Below, piece after piece: positions 7,167 through 14,210 of a stretch of DNA of 17,207 bases (its first letter is position 1; each line of letters starts with the position of its first letter). The position numbers and the translations under genes are program-made. The stretch is from JBGOUV01 sp041477815 (GTDB lineage: Bacteria; Acidobacteriota; Terriglobia; Bryobacterales; JACQDG01), in NCBI GenBank assembly GCA_041477815.1, contig JBGOUV010000106.1, positions 1 to 17,207 of the forward strand, written 5' to 3'. A model generated the notes under the pieces. It was not told the DNA's origin. It saw only the letters and a list, made by a program, of their open reading frames with translations, and did not search any database.

Positions 7167-7537
7167 GTTTTCCCCTTCTTGGCCTGCAGGGACTTCTCGA
7201 TGGCCTGGATGTCTTCGAGGGTCAGCTTGCCGTACTCGACCAGGTGCGCCACCAGCGGCCGCGGCTCGCCGCCAAACCAGGCTAGGAATTCGTGGACCAC
7301 GCGCTTCAGCGCCTTCTGGCGGCTGAGCACGGGCTCAAAGATGTGAGCGTTGCCGATCTTCTTGACGCGCCGGACGGCGCCCTTCTCTTCGAGACGGTAC
7401 ACCATGGTCTGCACCGTGGTGTACGCGGGCCGGCGCGTCTCCGCCAGGGACTCCTGGATTTCCCGCACGGAGGCCCGGCCCAGCCTCCACAGCGTCTCCA
7501 GGAGCTGCCATTCGTAGCGGGTGAGGCGGGCCGTCAT
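7163..7537 (-). CDS. blaI: BlaI/MecI/CopY family winged-helix repressor
   Basis: A 124-residue dimeric transcription repressor of the penicillinase-repressor family. The winged-helix domain spans about residues 1-75: LTRYEWQLLETLWRLGRASVREIQ, then the recognition helix AYTTVQTMVYRLEEKGAV and the wing. The C-terminal helices (about 80-120) would form the dimer interface and hold the site cut by the partner protease. It overlaps the M56 peptidase gene by 4 bp (ATGA), the classic blaI-blaR pairing. Its ATG at 7537 has a good AGGAG Shine-Dalgarno. A dyad operator candidate lies 22 bp upstream, suggesting autoregulation. Targets beyond its own operon cannot be told from this window. Confidence 0.93.
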   Translation of the reverse strand: MTARLTRYEWQLLETLWRLGRASVREIQESLAETRRPAYTTVQTMVYRLEEKGAVRRVKKIGNAHIFEPVLSRQKALKRVVHEFLAWFGGEPRPLVAHLVEYGKLTLEDIQAIEKSLQAKKGKT

Positions 7538-7558
7538 CTCCTACTCCCACCGTCCATG

Positions 7559-7576
7559 CTACTACGGTCGTCATAG
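7559..7576. promoter_or_regulatory. candidate BlaI operator
   Basis: The 18-bp site reads CTA-CT-ACG-GT-CGT-CA-TAG, a dyad in which the CTA/TAG and ACG/CGT pairs are symmetric (12 of 18 positions). The TACTACG half-site resembles the TAC/GTA-rich inverted repeats bound by BlaI/MecI-family repressors. It sits in the 43-bp gap between the glycosidase stop and the blaI start, where an autoregulatory operator is expected. The symmetry is seen; binding is inferred. Confidence 0.55.
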
Positions 7577-7580
7577 GAAA

Positions 7581-10208
7581 TCAAGGGGTTTTTAGGCGGA
7601 TCGGACCGAGCAGGCCGGCGGGGACCGCCTGCACCTTGTCCATGTCCTGCGCCTCGAAGCGAACCCCGTAGCGGAGGTTCAGCAGCCGGTAGTCGGGCAG
7701 GCGCCGTCCGGCCATGTGATTCACGGCCAGGTTGGCGACCACGATCCGGATGCGATTCTGGCCCGGCCGGAGGAATCCGGTCACGTCGAGCGAGTAGGGC
7801 GGGCACCACACCGACCCCGCCCGCCGGTCGTTGACGTACACCACCGCCGCCTCGCGCACCGGCCCCTCCAGCCAGGCCTGCATGCCCGACGGCAGCCGCG
7901 TCTCCGGAATGGGCGTGCCCTCGCCGAAGTCCAGCCGGACCTCCACGCCCGGCTGGAGGAAGCCTTCGGGCGCCTGGATATCCTTCTCATAGGTGGCAGA
8001 CCCGGAATACCAGCGAGTGTCCTCGTCGTCGGTCCAGGACCGGAGGCGGTCCATCGGTACCGTCTTGCCTGCGGGACCGAAGGTGACCTTCCAGCCGGTG
8101 CTGATATCCAAAGGGGTGGGAGCCGTAACGCGGGCGGGGGCGGGGGCCGGCGGACGCTTCGAGAAAACGAGCACTCGGGAGCCGTAGGGCTCGAGATCCA
8201 GGTGGATGGCCGGGCCTGTTTTCTCCGCCGGACGCGCGCGGCCGGTCAGGGGATCCCACCAGTCCGCTTCCATGCCCTCCACCCGGAAGGTCGCGTCGGT
8301 CCGGCGTCGGGTATTGCCCGTATTGACCAGGAAGTAGATCTCGGCCGACTCGGTGCTGCGGTGGACGAAGCCGATCTCCGGGGCCGGCGGCGCGAGCGAC
8401 AGGTCGGGGCGCAGCACGGCCGCCAGCGCGTTGGCGAGTCGGCGGTTTTCGTCCTCGACGAGACGCGCCACCTGGCCGGAGATCTCACGGACCTGGCGGT
8501 GGTCCGCCTCTGTCGCCAGGAACCCCGGGGCCAGGGCGGGGAGCCGGCGCGTCGCGATCACTGCACCGCCGCCGCGCGCGAAAGTCTCCAGCTTGCGAAC
8601 CGTAGTCACCGGAAGTCGCTCCACGCCCGGCAGGACGATGATCCGGTAGCGCCCGAGGCGGTCCAGCGTGTCGTCGTCGATGAAATCCAGGTTGTATCCG
8701 GCTTCCAGTATCCTCGCCACCACGTCCGGACCGAGCCTCTCGCCAAGCCCGAGGAGCAGATTCACGCGGCCGGGCGCGAAGTGGGCCCAAGCGTCACTAT
8801 TGGGCAGGTAGAGCGCCACGTCGTTCGCCGGACGGCCCTGTCGCAGCAGAAAACTGACTCGCTGGAGGTAAAGCGACAGGTCGGGCATCACCAGCCACCA
8901 CGGGTTCTTCTCGTTGAATACCGCCGCTGCGTAGAAACGCCAGCCCGGGTACTCCACGTTCTCGGGTGTGTAGGGCCAGCCGTGACCGATCAACTGGTTG
9001 ATCCCCTGCAGGAAATGCCGGTCCGCCTCGGCCTTCACGTCCAGCGGGGTGGCCCGAAAAGACGGGGAATGCAGCCACGTCCAGGTTTCCGACGAGGTTA
9101 CCTGCTTCCCCAGCAGATGACTGGCGGACGACGCCCACCGGGTCGATTGCAGCGTCTTCCATTGGGCTCCTTCGCCCTCGGGCAGATCGGCGAACGCGTA
9201 ACTGGAGAGCGCCGCCGGAGGCATGCCGTAGCCCTGGACGCGGAGCCGCGTGCCATTCCGGCCGGCCCAGGCGTGCAGCGGCTCGAGGAAGCGCTCGTTG
9301 ACCAGCTCGGTGAGGGTGCGGCCCCAATCATGGCGGAGGTCCGGCCCCTGCGCGGCCAGAGCCGGAAGATGGGGCCGCAGGTCGTAGCCGCGCCGCCGAC
9401 GGAACTCCTCGAGAAAATCGCTGGTCCAGTCGGATCCGAAAACCTCCAGGCTGTCGCAGAAGACCGCGTAGGGAGCAATAGGACCCAGCGCCTTCCTCAG
9501 GCGGTCCGCGACCTGGCTCAGGTGATTGTCGAGGGCGGCGCGGTCATAGTGATCGAGCACGTATCCCTCCGCCCCCAGCGCCGGACGCTTCACCATCATG
9601 CCGGTCCGGCTGGAGACGAAGAACCAGACCTCCGCGGGCCGCTCTCCCCCCTCGGGCAGCCACACCGCCCCGTCCCGCATAACGGTCAGCTCGCGCGGAC
9701 TGTTGCCGGCAAACGCCCCAATCAGTTTTTCGCCGGCTACCAGGTCGGGCAGGGGAATCCGGCGCGTACTGCCGGTGACCGGCGTCCGTTCCCAGCGCAG
9801 CCGGCCGGCGGCCTGGGCCACGGGAATGTGCGGGCCTCCGTAGGGCCACCCGCTCCCCAGGGTCAGGTCCATCCGCAGGCCGAGTTCGCGGGCCTTTTCG
9901 GCCGTGAAGCGCAGGGCCTCCAGGAACTCCGGGGAGAGATACGGCAGATTCCGGATACCCGACGCCGCGTCATCGAGCGCCAGGGGGTAGACCGGCTGCA
10001 CCTCGCAGCCTCCGATGCCGCCGTCCTTCATGAGGCGCATCTCGCGCTCGAGCTCGGCCTTGGTTACGGCCGATCCGAACCACCACCACCGCATCAGGAT
10101 GCGGGCGTCGTCGGGCGGACGCTCGAAGGCCCGCTGCAACTCCTCGACGCCAGCCGGATTCGCTCCGACCCCGGCCAGGAGGATGCACAGAGCCGTACGG
10201 GTAAGCAA
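7581..10208 (-). CDS. secreted GH106-type alpha-L-rhamnosidase
   Basis: Large glycoside hydrolase of 875 residues, best matched to family GH106, whose members remove alpha-L-rhamnose from pectins and glycosides. A short signal peptide (MLTRTALCILLAGVGA) indicates export. The family's N-terminal TIM-barrel opening is clear: RILMRWWWFGSAVTKAELER at about 36-55, then MKDGGIGGCEVQPVYPL and LRMDLTLGSGWPYGGPHIP. The last 175 residues or so form a galactose-binding-like beta-sandwich (RWYSGSATYEKDI, then VYVNDRRAGSVWCPPYSLDV, FLRPGQNRIRIVVANLAVNHM). The start is a TTG at 10208, 1 bp after the infA stop, chosen because it gives the signal peptide. Substrate specificity is inferred from family resemblance; I did not assign the catalytic acids. 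Confidence 0.82.
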   Translation of the reverse strand: MLTRTALCILLAGVGANPAGVEELQRAFERPPDDARILMRWWWFGSAVTKAELEREMRLMKDGGIGGCEVQPVYPLALDDAASGIRNLPYLSPEFLEALRFTAEKARELGLRMDLTLGSGWPYGGPHIPVAQAAGRLRWERTPVTGSTRRIPLPDLVAGEKLIGAFAGNSPRELTVMRDGAVWLPEGGERPAEVWFFVSSRTGMMVKRPALGAEGYVLDHYDRAALDNHLSQVADRLRKALGPIAPYAVFCDSLEVFGSDWTSDFLEEFRRRRGYDLRPHLPALAAQGPDLRHDWGRTLTELVNERFLEPLHAWAGRNGTRLRVQGYGMPPAALSSYAFADLPEGEGAQWKTLQSTRWASSASHLLGKQVTSSETWTWLHSPSFRATPLDVKAEADRHFLQGINQLIGHGWPYTPENVEYPGWRFYAAAVFNEKNPWWLVMPDLSLYLQRVSFLLRQGRPANDVALYLPNSDAWAHFAPGRVNLLLGLGERLGPDVVARILEAGYNLDFIDDDTLDRLGRYRIIVLPGVERLPVTTVRKLETFARGGGAVIATRRLPALAPGFLATEADHRQVREISGQVARLVEDENRRLANALAAVLRPDLSLAPPAPEIGFVHRSTESAEIYFLVNTGNTRRRTDATFRVEGMEADWWDPLTGRARPAEKTGPAIHLDLEPYGSRVLVFSKRPPAPAPARVTAPTPLDISTGWKVTFGPAGKTVPMDRLRSWTDDEDTRWYSGSATYEKDIQAPEGFLQPGVEVRLDFGEGTPIPETRLPSGMQAWLEGPVREAAVVYVNDRRAGSVWCPPYSLDVTGFLRPGQNRIRIVVANLAVNHMAGRRLPDYRLLNLRYGVRFEAQDMDKVQAVPAGLLGPIRLKTP

Positions 10209-10209
10209 C

Positions 10210-10428
10210 TTAGCGATACCGATAAGTGATCCGCCCTCGAGTCAGATCGTAGGGCGAAAGCTCGATCGTCACCTTGTCCCCGGCCAGGATGCGGATCCGG
10301 TTCTTCCGCAGCTTGCCCGCGATATGCGCCAATACGACGTGCTTGTCTTCGAGTTGTACGCTGAACATTCCGCCCGGATGCTTCTCCACAACGGTTCCGG
10401 TGACTTCGATGCCTTCTTCTTTACTCAT
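10210..10428 (-). CDS. infA: translation initiation factor IF-1
   Basis: A 72-residue S1-like OB-fold protein that binds the 30S A site with IF-2 and IF-3 during initiation. It has the standard family length. The near-invariant pieces are present: IEVTGTVVEKHPGGMFSVQL, VVLAHIAGKLRKNRIRIL, and the C-terminus SPYDLTRGRITYRYR. The ATG at 10428 has AGGGG just upstream. It is not beside secY, adk, map, rpmJ or ribosomal protein genes, where infA commonly lies. Instead it sits between a DUF2252 gene (20 bp upstream) and a secreted glycosidase (1 bp downstream), so it may be a relocated or second copy. Confidence 0.97.
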   Translation of the reverse strand: MSKEEGIEVTGTVVEKHPGGMFSVQLEDKHVVLAHIAGKLRKNRIRILAGDKVTIELSPYDLTRGRITYRYR

Positions 10429-10448
10429 TCGCCCCTATGATACCGAAC

Positions 10449-11498
10449 CTATACCCGCTGCCGCCAGTCCGCAAAATCCTCGGCCACCGACTCGGCCATC
10501 CGCTTCGCCGCCTGCCGCAGCCAGGCCTCGGGCCGCCCACGCAGATCCGCCTGGAGCGCCTCGGCCCGGGCGCTGCCCAGGTGCACGTTGGCCGTCTCGC
10601 GCCCCATGGCCTTTAGCAACCGCCGTTCGTCCCGCGCCTCTGTCAGCGATGCCAACTCGATCCGCGAGCAGTCCGGGGACAGGCGCCGCACGATCCACCG
10701 TCCGATCACCCGCACGAACGGATCGGGACACCGCGACTTCTGGTCCAGCAACCTCTGATACGAAATCTCCCCTCCTGCCCGGTCGGTGGCCCAATTCAGG
10801 GCCGGCAGCGCCAGCGCCTTGGCCTCCCTCGCCACTTTGCCGCCCCTCCATTCCGCGATCGCGGTGTACCGCTCGCGGCCCAAACTCCCCAACCCCGAGC
10901 TGCGGTGTACCACCCGATACGGCAATCCCTTCTCCGGCAGCATCTCGGCCAGCGCTCCCGCCGCATCCGCCGGGACCTTCTCCACCGTCTTCAGTTTCTC
11001 CAGGTCCTTCCAGAACTTTTCAGGGTCTTTCAGGTTCCCGGCCGCCATCCGCCGCAGAGCGTCGTTCTTCTCGGCCAGCACCAGCGGTCTAGCCCCTGCC
11101 TCCAGCCCCTCTCGATACCCCTCCAGGATCGCCTCCGCCGCCTCCCGCTCGGCGACCGACAACCGCGCACTCGCCGCCAGCCGCACCAGATCGCTGGTGT
11201 ACGGCAGTTCCGACGCCTCGTCGAAGTCGTTGATCCCCCATACCAGCCTGCCCTCGGCATCCCGCCAGGTCCCGAAGTTCTCCGCGTGCAAATCCCCTAC
11301 CGCCAGCACTGCGGGGGCCTCCACCGTCTCCGGGCAAAGCCGGGGCCATTCCTGCGCCCACCGGTAGTAAGTCGCCCGCAGAAACTCGAACGCTCCCTTA
11401 CCCATCTTTTCGTGTTTCTCGTCCAGATCGTCCGCGAGCAGCGGGATCTGTTGCCCCAGCCAGGTTTCATAAAGAGCAGTGGCCTTTCGGATCTTCAT
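10449..11498 (-). CDS. DUF2252 family protein (kinase-like fold)
   Basis: A 349-residue soluble protein of unknown function in the DUF2252 family, which is related to the aminoglycoside phosphotransferase/protein kinase fold. The two family motifs are present: VGDLHAENFGTW at about 67-78, like the HxDxxxxN catalytic loop, and INDFDEASELPYTSDLVRLAAS at about 89-110, with the metal-binding DFD. The C-terminal part is Arg/Ala-rich and helical. There is no signal peptide. Its start at 11498 (MKIRKATALYETW) has no clear Shine-Dalgarno and lies only 17 bp from the divergent fucosidase start. It is followed by infA 20 bp on, possibly co-transcribed. The substrate is unknown. Confidence 0.85.
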   Translation of the reverse strand: MKIRKATALYETWLGQQIPLLADDLDEKHEKMGKGAFEFLRATYYRWAQEWPRLCPETVEAPAVLAVGDLHAENFGTWRDAEGRLVWGINDFDEASELPYTSDLVRLAASARLSVAEREAAEAILEGYREGLEAGARPLVLAEKNDALRRMAAGNLKDPEKFWKDLEKLKTVEKVPADAAGALAEMLPEKGLPYRVVHRSSGLGSLGRERYTAIAEWRGGKVAREAKALALPALNWATDRAGGEISYQRLLDQKSRCPDPFVRVIGRWIVRRLSPDCSRIELASLTEARDERRLLKAMGRETANVHLGSARAEALQADLRGRPEAWLRQAAKRMAESVAEDFADWRQRV

Positions 11499-11515
11499 GT
11501 CTTATCGTAGTACGC
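11499..11515. promoter_or_regulatory. 17-bp divergent start-to-start spacer with a CGTAGTACG dyad
   Basis: The start codons of the DUF2252 and GH29 genes are separated by only 17 bp. The spacer contains CGTAGTACG (11506-11514), a perfect dyad around a central G. Its CGTAGTA is the reverse complement of the TACTACG half-site upstream of blaI. Promoters for both directions must overlap the opposite coding regions, or transcripts are leaderless. This is suggestive only. Confidence 0.25.
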
Positions 11516-12799
11516 ATGAGAGTCTGCCGCCCGATCCTCCTCCTTACCTTGCTCGCCGCCCTGCTGCCGGCCGAGTACACCCCCTCGCAGGCCAACCTCG
11601 AAGCCCGCCGCTGGTTCCAGGACAACCGCTTCGGCCTCTTCATCCACTGGGGCGTCTACAGCGTCCTCGCCGACGGCGAATGGGTCATGAACAACCAGAA
11701 GATCCCCATCGCCGAATACGAGAAGCTCCCGCCCCGGTTCAACCCCGTCAAGTTCGACGCCGCCGCCTGGGTCCGCATGGCCAAGGACGCCGGCATGCGC
11801 TACATCACCATCACCAGCAAGCACCACGACGGCTTCGCCATGTGGGATTCCAAGGTCTCCAATTGGGACATCGCCGACCGCACCCCCTACAAGAAGGACG
11901 TCCTCAAGCAGCTCGCCGACGAGTGCCACAAACAAGGGATCAAGCTGTTCTTCTACCACTCCCACCTCGACTGGCACCACCCCGACTACTACCCCCGCGG
12001 CCGCACCGGCCTCACCGCCGGCCGCCCCGAATCCGGCGAGTGGTACCGGTATCTTGACTACATGGATGCCCAGCTCCAGGAGCTCCTCACCGGATACGGC
12101 CCCATCGGCGGCATCTGGTTCGATGGCTGGTGGGACCGGCCGAAGGCCGACTGGCGTCTCCAGAAAACTTACCAGCTCATCCACCAACTCCAGCCCGCCG
12201 CTCTGGTCGGCAACAACCACCACCAGGCCCCTTTCGAGGGCGAGGACTTCCAGATGTTCGAGAAGGACCTCCCCGGCCAGAACACGGCCGGCTTCAACGC
12301 CGAATCCAAGATCGGCGCCCTGCCCCTCGAAACCTGCGAGACCATCAACCGCGCCTGGGGCTACAACGAGAAGGATAACCGCTACAAGAGCACCCGCGAG
12401 CTGATCCACTACCTGGTGCGGGCCTCCGGCCACAACGCCAATTTCCTGCTGAACGTCGGCCCTCGTCCCGACGGAACCATACAGCCCGAATTCGTCGAGC
12501 GTCTGCGCGAAATGGGCGCCTGGCTGCGCACGAACGGCGAGACCATCTACGGCGCCCGTCCTGGTCCGATCCCGGCTCGCGATTGGGGCGTCACCACCCA
12601 AAAGGGAGACAAGGTTTACCTCCACGTCCTCAAGCTCGACGACGATGTCCTGGCCCTCCCACGGCTCCCCCGCAAAATTTCCCGCATCAGTCATCTGGAC
12701 GGCCGCCCGGTCACGTTCCTCGAAACCAAACTCGGCCTCGTTCTCCAGCTTCCGCTCGCCGGCCGCGACCCTTACGACACGGTTCTCGTCCTACAATAG
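11516..12799 (+). CDS. secreted GH29 alpha-L-fucosidase
   Basis: Retaining exo-alpha-L-fucosidase of family GH29, 427 residues including a signal peptide (MRVCRPILLLTLLAALLPA, cleavage near residue 19). The barrel motifs are clear: RRWFQDNRFGLFIHWGVYSV (about 31-50, with His44), FNPVKFDAAAWVRMAKDAGM, then YITITSKHHDGFAMWDS (His103/His104), and LFFYHSHLDWHHPDY. GPIGGIWFDGWW places the catalytic nucleophile at Asp203. NFLLNVGPRPDG near residue 310 is another strong GH29 marker. A short C-terminal beta domain follows. No Shine-Dalgarno is evident at the ATG. The next gene starts 6 bp downstream, so the two probably form an operon. Confidence 0.95.
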   Translation: MRVCRPILLLTLLAALLPAEYTPSQANLEARRWFQDNRFGLFIHWGVYSVLADGEWVMNNQKIPIAEYEKLPPRFNPVKFDAAAWVRMAKDAGMRYITITSKHHDGFAMWDSKVSNWDIADRTPYKKDVLKQLADECHKQGIKLFFYHSHLDWHHPDYYPRGRTGLTAGRPESGEWYRYLDYMDAQLQELLTGYGPIGGIWFDGWWDRPKADWRLQKTYQLIHQLQPAALVGNNHHQAPFEGEDFQMFEKDLPGQNTAGFNAESKIGALPLETCETINRAWGYNEKDNRYKSTRELIHYLVRASGHNANFLLNVGPRPDGTIQPEFVERLREMGAWLRTNGETIYGARPGPIPARDWGVTTQKGDKVYLHVLKLDDDVLALPRLPRKISRISHLDGRPVTFLETKLGLVLQLPLAGRDPYDTVLVLQ

Positions 12800-12805
12800 T
12801 CCCTT

Positions 12806-13711
12806 ATGGATCCCGTCGCTCTCCGCAACAAATTAGCCGGCGCTGTCGGCTTCCCGGTCACCCCTTTCCAAACCGATCTCTCGCTCGACCTGGACGGCCT
12901 CCGCCGCAACGTCCGCTCCATGGTCCAGCACCCCTTCTGCTCTCTGGTGGCCGCCGGCGGCACCGGCGAATACTATTCGCTCACCTCCGACGAGCACCAC
13001 CAGGTGGTCGAAGCCACGGTTCAGGAGACCGCCGGCAAGATGCCCGTCATTGCCGGCGTCGGTATCCATCCCCAGCTCGCCATCGAGCAGGCCAAGGCGG
13101 CCGAAGCGGCCGGAGCCGGCGGCATCCTCCTGTTTCCCCCTTACTACACCAACGCCCACGACGACGGCCTGCTCGAATACTACGCCGCCATCGCCGGCGC
13201 CACCTCCCTGGGCTGCATGATTTACAGCCGCGACTGGGTGAATCTGTCGTCGGCCATGGTCGAGCGCCTGGTCAACCGCATCCCCAACCTGGTGGCCCTC
13301 AAGGACGGCCAGGGTGACATCCGCCAGCTCCAGCGCATCATGAACCGGCTGGGCGACCGCCTGCTTTGGATCGGCGGCGCCGGTGACGACCTGGTCCCCG
13401 GCTACTACGCCCTAGGCATTCGTTGTTACACCTCCTCGATTTCCAACATCGCCCCCCGCCTCTCGCTGCAGCTCCACGATCGCGCCGCCGCTCTCGACTC
13501 CGCCAGCGTGCACCGTCTGATCACCAACTACGTCATGCCCCTCTACAACATGCGCGCCCGCAAGCGCGGCTACGAGGTCAGCGTCATGAAGGCGGCCATG
13601 CAAATCCTGGGCCTGCCGGCCGGCCCCTGTCGCCCTCCCCTCCCGGCTATCCGCCAGGAAGAGGAAGGCGAGCTGCGGGCATTGATGGAGCGCTACAAGC
13701 CGGTGCTTTGA
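12806..13711 (+). CDS. DHDPS/NAL-family lyase, probable 5-dehydro-4-deoxyglucarate dehydratase (KdgD-like)
   Basis: Class I (Schiff-base) TIM-barrel enzyme of the dihydrodipicolinate synthase superfamily, 301 residues. AAGGTGEYYSLTSDE (about 49-63) and the Schiff-base Lys in NLVALKDGQGDI (Lys166) are visible, with the partner Tyr in CMIYSRD (Tyr140). The pattern GFPVTPF, AGGTGEYYSLT, KDGQGDI, and near the C-terminus AGPCRPPLP resembles KdgD, which converts 5-dehydro-4-deoxyglucarate to 2,5-dioxopentanoate plus CO2. It starts 6 bp after the fucosidase stop, so an alternative is a 2-keto-3-deoxy-sugar-acid aldolase serving deoxysugar breakdown. The fold and catalytic Lys are secure; the exact reaction is not. 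Confidence 0.8.
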   Translation: MDPVALRNKLAGAVGFPVTPFQTDLSLDLDGLRRNVRSMVQHPFCSLVAAGGTGEYYSLTSDEHHQVVEATVQETAGKMPVIAGVGIHPQLAIEQAKAAEAAGAGGILLFPPYYTNAHDDGLLEYYAAIAGATSLGCMIYSRDWVNLSSAMVERLVNRIPNLVALKDGQGDIRQLQRIMNRLGDRLLWIGGAGDDLVPGYYALGIRCYTSSISNIAPRLSLQLHDRAAALDSASVHRLITNYVMPLYNMRARKRGYEVSVMKAAMQILGLPAGPCRPPLPAIRQEEEGELRALMERYKPVL

Positions 13712-13780
13712 GAAATCTGAGAATTTGAGGATTTGAGAATTGCTGCTCCCCGGCGACGCACTGCCAATCCTCAAATTCTC
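13710..13780. repeat. palindromic repeat, copy 1, with 8-bp-period arm
   Basis: The left arm is a tandem of 8-mers, tgagaatt (13718-13725), tgaggatt (13726-13733) and tgagaatt (13734-13741), preceded by a degenerate unit. The core ctgctccccggcgacgcactg follows, then a right arm caatcctcaaattctc that is complementary to the left. Bases 13729-13780 match 14051-14102 with 2 mismatches in 52. It begins right at the lyase stop codon and ends inside the truncated dinB-like gene, so it probably replaced that gene's 3' end. Confidence 0.85.
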
Positions 13781-14026
13781 GAACTCCCCGCCCAGAGCTT
13801 CTCGTCGTAACCCATCAGCGTCGGATTGTCCTCCGCGATCACCCGCCGCAACCGGTCTGCTCCGACCATCTCGGAGTCGGTCAAGTGCCCCAGAATCTGC
13901 CGGATCGTCCAGCGCCCAGGACTTGGTACATAGTCCATCTCCGCTTCGCTAACGCCAGCCATCGCTGCATCCACGGCCGCGGCGCCGCTTCGCAACCGCT
14001 CCCAGCAATTCTCCCAGTGTCTCCAT
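13771..14026 (-). pseudogene. truncated and frameshifted DinB-family gene
   Basis: Remnant of a DinB/DUF664-type four-helix metalloenzyme-fold protein. Reading from an ATG at 14026 gives METLGELL. One extra G in the GGG run at 14001-14003 then shifts the frame, and removing it restores ERLRSGAAAVDAAMAGVSEAE, followed by DYVPSPGRWTIRQILGHLTDSEM and VGADRLRRVIAEDNPTLMGYDEKLWA. The PGRWTIRQILGHLTDSE segment is the family's helix with the first metal-binding His. About 80 residues remain of the usual 150-170. The sequence stops being DinB-like at the edge of repeat copy 1, whose bases supply the stop codon. Both lesions suggest a dead gene. Translation from a TTG at 13995 is formally possible but would give only a 74-residue fragment. 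Confidence 0.8.
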
Positions 14027-14050
14027 GGCCTTGATCATACTGCCCCTGCC

Positions 14051-14130
14051 GGATTTGAGAATTGCTGCTCCCCGGTGACGCACTGCCAATCCTCAGATTC
14101 TCAAATCCTCAGATTCTCAAATCCTCAAAT
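14051..14130. repeat. palindromic repeat, copy 2, with 8-bp-period arm
   Basis: Bases 14051-14102 are a direct repeat of 13729-13780 with 2 mismatches. Copy 2 continues as tandem octamers on its right: cctcagattctcaaat at 14091-14106 and identically at 14107-14122, then cctcaaat, which are complementary to the ggatttgagaattg left arm. Copies 1 and 2 thus bracket the dinB pseudogene in the same orientation, each extended on its outer side by the same kind of 8-bp-period DNA. Confidence 0.85.
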
Positions 14131-14134
14131 CTTC

Positions 14135-14147
14135 CCTTACCGTAAGG
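14135..14147. promoter_or_regulatory. candidate operator dyad upstream of the TPR gene
   Basis: CCTTAC-C-GTAAGG is a perfect 13-bp dyad. A third related half-site, GCCTTACC, lies at 14158-14165. It is 63 bp before the TPR start and could be a repressor site. The symmetry is seen; the function is inferred. No recognisable -10/-35 pair stands out nearby. Confidence 0.3.
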
Positions 14148-14210
14148 AGCCCGTTACGCCTTACCCTATCTCACTCCCTGCGGCGCCCGCTTAAGCCTCA
14201 CCCTGAAGTC

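Noticed and set aside
7716..10229. 837-codon open frame on the plus strand
   Set aside because: It is antisense to the GH106 gene along nearly its whole length, with low-complexity Arg/Gly/Pro/His composition and no family motifs.
11495..12694. 399-codon open frame on the minus strand
   Set aside because: It is antisense to the GH29 fucosidase. The Val/Gly/Glu-rich product is the mirror of a GC-biased gene.
14091..14130. short CRISPR-like tandem repeats
   Set aside because: The units are 8-16 bp with no unique spacers and no cas genes nearby. They are the arm of a palindromic repeat.
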